A stretch of DNA of 64,000 nucleotides. Source: Thiobacillus denitrificans ATCC 25259. GTDB taxonomy: Bacteria; Pseudomonadota; Gammaproteobacteria; Burkholderiales; Thiobacillaceae. Numbering within the stretch: the stretch's first letter is position 1; the number at the start of each line of letters is the position of its first letter. Location of the stretch: the NCBI RefSeq assembly GCF_000012745.1, contig NC_007404.1:1984001-2048000 (forward strand), written 5' to 3'. The position numbers were made by a program, and so were the translations under genes. The notes under the pieces are model-generated. The model searched no databases. It saw only the letters and a list, made by a program, of their open reading frames with translations, and was not told the origin of the DNA. Positions 60,331-64,000 of the stretch are shown in pieces.

Positions 60331-60741
60331 CTACGCCGCAGGCGATTTTCCTGCGCGGAAGACGGCGAGCAGCGCCGCCTTCAGCGTCGCGTCCGCCTCC
60401 CAGTCGCGCGCGCCGATGACCGACTCGGCGACGCGACGCGCGACGTGCCAGTCCCGCGCGTCGCGCGCGTCCTGCTCGAAGCGCCTCCAGTCGAAGTCGC
60501 CGTCGCCGCAATGTCGCGCCGCGACGCCCGTCGCATCCGAGAACGAAAGCGGGTGCGACTCGAAGACTTCGTAGAGGTAGGAGCCGGGGTCGATCCCGGC
60601 CGCGCGGGCGAGACGCCGATAAAAGTCGGGCGCGACACCCGGCTCGCCCAGGCAGGCGTCGAGGTCGATGCGCGCTTCGGGCTCGCAGGCCTCGCCCTTG
60701 AAGGAAAAGGACGCGCGGATACGAATCGTGTTGCGGCTCAT
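60331..60741 (-). CDS. 136-aa protein of unknown function
   Basis: A cytoplasmic protein starting MSRNTIRIRASFSFKGE. It has a helical, acidic/aromatic body (DFYRRLARAAGIDPGSYLYEV, the WRRFEQDARDARDWHVARR region) and no cysteine motif beyond three scattered Cys. It follows the RlmN-like gene by 25 nt on the same strand and is probably co-transcribed. I do not recognise the family. Confidence 0.7.
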   Translation of the reverse strand: MSRNTIRIRASFSFKGEACEPEARIDLDACLGEPGVAPDFYRRLARAAGIDPGSYLYEVFESHPLSFSDATGVAARHCGDGDFDWRRFEQDARDARDWHVARRVAESVIGARDWEADATLKAALLAVFRAGKSPAA

Positions 60742-60766
60742 GGCGCGGGCTCGACGAAAACCGGGG

Positions 60767-61855
60767 TCAGCCGGGGAAGCCGATCGAAGCCGCCGCCTTC
60801 GGCGACGCAGCCGGCGTTTCCGCGCTGGGGAGCGGACGCCGGGCCAGGACTGGCGCCGCATCGAGCGCCCGCGCGCGCAACTGGCCGCAGCCGCCGTCCA
60901 CGTCCTGCCCCGCCGAGTGGCGCAGCTTCGCGAGTACGCCGCGCCGGTGCAGGCGCCGCGCCATCTCGGCGGCGCGCGCCCAGCTCGGGCGGTTGAAACC
61001 GTCGGCTTCGGTCGCGTTGTATGGGATCAGATTCATCACCGCGTAGCGGCCGGCCAAGAGACGCGCGATCCCCTCCAGCTCGGCCTCTGTGTCGTTGATG
61101 CCTTCGAGCAGGGTCCATTGGTATTGGATCGGGTAACCGGTGCGCCGGGCATAGGCCTCGCCGAGCTCGACCAGTTCCTGCGGCGCGATGTCGGGCGCGC
61201 GCGGCAGCAGGCGGCGGCGCAGCGCGCGGTCGGTGGTGTGCAGCGACAGCGCCCGCGCGGGCTTCACCGTCGACTGCGGCAAGCGCTCGAACACGCGCCG
61301 GTCGCCCACGGTCGAGAACACGAGGTTCTTGTGGCCGATCCCGCCTTCCAGCCCCAGCAGCTCGATCGCGTCGAGCACGTTGTCGAGGTTGTGCGCCGGC
61401 TCGCCCATGCCCATGAAGACGACCTTCCTGACCGGGCGGCGGCTGCGCGCGAGCACCACCTGCGCGACGATCTCCGCGCCCGAAAGCTGGCGCAGCAGGC
61501 CGGCGCGGCCGGTCATGCAGAACACGCAGCCCACGGCGCAGCCGACCTGGGTCGACACGCAGACGCCGTCGCGCGGCAGCAGCACGCTCTCGACGGTCTG
61601 GCCGTCGGCGAGCCGCACGAGCAGGCGCGCCGAGCCGTCCTCACCGGGGTGCTCGGAATGCACCTGCGCCAGATTACGCAATTCGTCGAACAGGCCGGGA
61701 AGTGCGTTGCGTAGCCGAAGCGGCAAAAAATCCTCGGCGCGCTGCCGCCGGTTGTCGAGCGGACGCCCCGCGACCCACGCACGCAGCACCCGCCCCGCGT
61801 GGCAGGGCGCAGCACCGTGGTCGCGCAGACGTTGTCGGAGTTCGGGGAGTCGCAT
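60767..61855 (-). CDS. RlmN/Cfr-family radical SAM methyltransferase
   Basis: A 362-aa protein with the radical SAM cluster motif CAVGCVFC (Cys106, 110, 113) after the family segment GVCVSTQVG. Other sites are the GMGEPAHNLDNV loop, LSLHTTDRALRRRLLP and the methyl-carrying Cys in DGGCGQL (about 323). RlmN methylates C2 of A2503 in 23S rRNA and of A37 in some tRNAs. The expected housekeeping rlmN (near ndk, pilF and hisS in many betaproteobacteria) is not here, and this copy has a shorter N-terminus and a Pro/Ala C-terminal tail, so it may be a paralogue. Confidence 0.85.
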   Translation of the reverse strand: MRLPELRQRLRDHGAAPCHAGRVLRAWVAGRPLDNRRQRAEDFLPLRLRNALPGLFDELRNLAQVHSEHPGEDGSARLLVRLADGQTVESVLLPRDGVCVSTQVGCAVGCVFCMTGRAGLLRQLSGAEIVAQVVLARSRRPVRKVVFMGMGEPAHNLDNVLDAIELLGLEGGIGHKNLVFSTVGDRRVFERLPQSTVKPARALSLHTTDRALRRRLLPRAPDIAPQELVELGEAYARRTGYPIQYQWTLLEGINDTEAELEGIARLLAGRYAVMNLIPYNATEADGFNRPSWARAAEMARRLHRRGVLAKLRHSAGQDVDGGCGQLRARALDAAPVLARRPLPSAETPAASPKAAASIGFPG

Positions 61856-62047
61856 GGCGCGCGGATGGTAGCACGCACGTGCCCCCCACGCCGTCGCGGG
61901 TCAACACGCCTGCGGGCTCCAATACGCCTGAACTCCATTAACCCTCGCGATCCGCACCCCGCGAATGCTGACGCATCCCAGACACCGTTCCGTTCGCTTC
62001 GCGGGCTGGCCGGATAATGCAGGCTGCGCAACAAAAGAAACCTCGCC

Positions 62048-62416
62048 ATGCCCTTCATCCGCATCTTTCCGCTGCACGAAACCGAAGCTGTTCGTCCCGA
62101 GGACTTCGGCCGCGGCAATCCGGCCCGCTGTGGCGCCCTGCGCCGCAGCGACGCCCGCGAGATCTGGCTCGCACTCCGTCAGATCGTCGCCTACGAGGAA
62201 TGCCCGCTCTACCTCATCTGCGAGGCGGAGCCCAACGCGCTCGTGAACGGCATACGCATGCGTCTCGCCGACGGCGGCATGCTGGTCGTCGCGGACGATC
62301 CTGAGGACGATGCGCTCGGCTTCGCGGCCGCCGTCGAACGCGCGGCGGGCGGACAGGTCGCGGAGATGGGGTGCTCGCGTTATCTCGGCGAGCTGACGCG
62401 CAAGAATCTGATCTGA
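62048..62416 (+). CDS. 122-aa protein of unknown function
   Basis: A small, probably cytoplasmic protein beginning MPFIRIFPLHETEAVRPEDF. It has no membrane segment; the middle shows a possible strand-helix pattern (EIWLALRQIVAYEECPLYLI) and three Cys (AARCGALR context, EECPLYLIC, MGCSRY). It is divergent from the RlmN-like gene and convergent with the CBS-GGDEF gene. Not recognised. Confidence 0.65.
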   Translation: MPFIRIFPLHETEAVRPEDFGRGNPARCGALRRSDAREIWLALRQIVAYEECPLYLICEAEPNALVNGIRMRLADGGMLVVADDPEDDALGFAAAVERAAGGQVAEMGCSRYLGELTRKNLI

Positions 62417-62422
62417 GCGACT

Positions 62423-62440
62423 GTGCGCGCGGACGCGCAC
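62423..62440. terminator. stem-loop between convergent genes
   Basis: GTGCGCG (62423-62429) pairs with CGCGCAC (62434-62440) around a CGGA tetraloop, 6 nt after one stop and 46 nt before the other. It is a good hairpin without a T-run. Confidence 0.5.
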
Positions 62441-62486
62441 GAAGCCGCTGGGCCGCGCTTTCCATGGCGGGGACGGTCCGCCTGCG

Positions 62487-63851
62487 TCATCTGCCCGGAT
62501 CGGCCACGCGCTCATCCGTCGCGCGCGCCTGGACCACCTGATTGCGGCCTCGGCGCTTGGCCTCGTAAAGCGCGCCGTCCGCGCGCGCGAGCAGGGCCGC
62601 GCCCGGCTCTCCCGACTCGATCGTGGCCACACCGAAGCTCGCTGTCACGGTTCCGACGCGCTCGAGCGGTACCTGCCCGAGCGCACCGCAAATCTTGTCG
62701 GCGACCACGCGAGCCGCATCGAGATCGGTCCGCGGCAGCAGGACGGCGAATTCCTCGCCCCCCCAGCGCGCGAGCGTATCGGCCGTGCGCAGCAGGCCCT
62801 GTACCTCGCGTGCGATGGTTTTGAGAACGTCGTCCCCCTGACCGTGTCCCCAGGTATCGTTGATCTGCTTGAAGCGATCGATATCGAACAGGATGACGGA
62901 GAAAGGCTGACCCGGCACGCGCAGGCAGTGCTGTTGCTCCAATTGCAGCAATTCTTCGAAACGGGCCCGATTGGCAATGCCGGTCAAGGCATCCGTCGTC
63001 GCCATCCGCTCGAGCCGCGCGGCCTTGCGCTCGAGGATGTCGATGACCTCCTGCAACTCGAGTGCGTGGTGTCGCATCAAGTCCGCCCAGCGGCTATACG
63101 CGACGCCGATCAAGTCCTTCTGCGTGATGAGGCCGATGATTCTTCCGCTGTCGCTGTCCCTGACGACGAGGCGCTTGAAATGCTTCTCGTGCAGCGTCGC
63201 GATCGCCTCGCTCACCGTGAGGCCGTGGCCAACCGTGTGCAGCGGGGCGGACATGTGCGCCGCGACCGGGTCGGCCAAGGGCGCGTCGCTCTGCAGGATA
63301 CGGACCGCGTCCTGGGTCGTGAGGATGCCAATCTCTGCCTCCTGATCGATCACGATCACCGCATCGTCGGCCTGGACCAGTTGCACGAGCACGTCCGCGA
63401 GAGGCGTCGCCGCGTGCACGGTCTTGATCTCGTGACGCTTCAGCAGATCGCCCAGACACTGTCGCTGCAGCATGAGCTGCGGATCGAGGCTGCCCAGGAT
63501 GTCCGAATTGGAAACGATGCCGTACAGGTCGCCCGACCCGTCGACGACCGCCGCGTATCCCTGTGAGCCGTCGAGCTGGTCGAACATGTCGAGGATGTTG
63601 TAGTCCTGCGGGATGACGGGGAGCTCCGCGCACTCGACGTTTCCGACCGCGATGCCGAGGCCCTTCTCGCCAAAACGCAGTTTCACGACGTCCGGCGCGG
63701 TCAGTAGCCCATACCTCCCCTCGCCGCGCCGCACCACGATGTTGCGGACGTTCCGCGCAGCCATCTGCCGCAACGCCTCGCTCACGCTGACCTCCGACGA
63801 CACGCTCACGATGTCGGTCGTCGCCAATTCGGCTATCGGGGGAAAAAACAT
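62487..63851 (-). CDS. diguanylate cyclase with four CBS motifs
   Basis: A 454-aa soluble protein. Two CBS pairs (motifs at about 5-60, 72-125, 138-190 and 195-250) probably bind an adenosyl ligand. They feed through a short coiled coil (ELQEVIDILERKAARLERM) into a GGDEF domain beginning TTDALTGIANRARF, with GGEEF at 364-368 and an I-site RTAD at 355-358. It should make c-di-GMP in response to a nucleotide signal such as ATP/AMP or SAM. The ATG at 63851 has AGGA eight bases upstream; the frame remains open to 63965. The remaining bases to the window end hold no other gene. Confidence 0.9.
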   Translation of the reverse strand: MFFPPIAELATTDIVSVSSEVSVSEALRQMAARNVRNIVVRRGEGRYGLLTAPDVVKLRFGEKGLGIAVGNVECAELPVIPQDYNILDMFDQLDGSQGYAAVVDGSGDLYGIVSNSDILGSLDPQLMLQRQCLGDLLKRHEIKTVHAATPLADVLVQLVQADDAVIVIDQEAEIGILTTQDAVRILQSDAPLADPVAAHMSAPLHTVGHGLTVSEAIATLHEKHFKRLVVRDSDSGRIIGLITQKDLIGVAYSRWADLMRHHALELQEVIDILERKAARLERMATTDALTGIANRARFEELLQLEQQHCLRVPGQPFSVILFDIDRFKQINDTWGHGQGDDVLKTIAREVQGLLRTADTLARWGGEEFAVLLPRTDLDAARVVADKICGALGQVPLERVGTVTASFGVATIESGEPGAALLARADGALYEAKRRGRNQVVQARATDERVADPGR

Positions 63852-64000
63852 GTGCCGGTTCCTGTCAGGGGTAAACGGCCGGGGCGCGAACGCCATCCTG
63901 ACCGTCCGATGCTCAACAAGGCCCAGCTCCGCTTCGGGTCGGCCGGAACCGAACCAGTCGCGCAACCGTCAAGCTGTGCCGGCCGAGAACTTACGACGAA

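Overview
The window is chromosomal DNA from a high-GC Gram-negative bacterium, most likely a betaproteobacterium. Gene orders typical of that class are present: mla genes-yadGH-bolA/ibaG-murA-hisG, and leuC-leuD-leuB-asd-fimV-truA-trpFBA-accD-folC-dedD-cvpA-purF-metZ. A DsrC/TusE-like protein, an alternative oxidase, a cyanase and several c-di-GMP proteins would fit a respiratory, possibly sulfur-oxidising genus such as Thiobacillus, but that is inference. No tRNA, rRNA, insertion sequence, integrase, prophage or CRISPR array was seen.

Layout. 1-5186: the edge of a surface-polysaccharide locus, visibly more AT-rich than the rest in its first 2.8 kb. It holds an aldolase, an SDR, a dehydroquinate-synthase-like cyclase, an O-antigen ligase/polymerase and a divergent CgeB-type glycosyltransferase. 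5442-13709 (minus): an envelope operon mlaF-mlaE-mlaD-TolC-family-mlaC-mlaB-yadG-yadH-ibaG-murA-hisG, in which a TolC-family gene stands between mlaD and mlaC. 13798-18802: a DUF72-like gene, cysS, a TPR protein, ppiB, lpxH and a secreted protein of unknown function. 18799-36133 (minus): a long biosynthetic run for leucine, aspartate-family amino acids, tryptophan, fatty acid, folate, purine and methionine synthesis, with fimV, truA and a small entericidin lipoprotein inside. Between purF and metZ lies a compact control region: a sigma70-like promoter overlapping the purF stop codon, a SAM-II riboswitch and an intrinsic terminator.

36198-50924 is an accessory-rich stretch. It carries an MFS carrier, YbaN, a flavin reductase, a TusE/DsrC-like protein with an unusual cysteine pattern, a GGDEF protein next to a FlhG/MinD-like ATPase, an HDOD protein, an alternative oxidase, an Ntn-hydrolase and several membrane proteins. 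It ends in a small-protein neighbourhood: two 75-aa metal-binding-domain-like paralogues flank an EAL-HDOD protein and a double DUF1540 cysteine-rich protein, next to a NYN-LOTUS protein. 51124-54271 (minus) is a tight set of FNT channel, PP2C phosphatase-Ser/Thr kinase fusion and cyanase. The rest holds tex, a DUF3568-like lipoprotein, a Thr-rich secreted protein, a ferredoxin-NADP-reductase-like flavoprotein, a DUF1003 protein, an RlmN-like radical SAM enzyme and a CBS-GGDEF protein.

The observations most worth following are the SAM-II riboswitch with its own promoter and terminator, the FNT/phosphatase-kinase/cyanase set, the TolC-for-MlaA replacement, the small cysteine-protein cluster at 47.4-50.9 kb, the altered TusE/DsrC C-terminus and the bacterial alternative oxidase. 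Start codons were chosen by eye from Shine-Dalgarno sequences and family N-termini. Family assignments rest on motif recognition, not on a database search.
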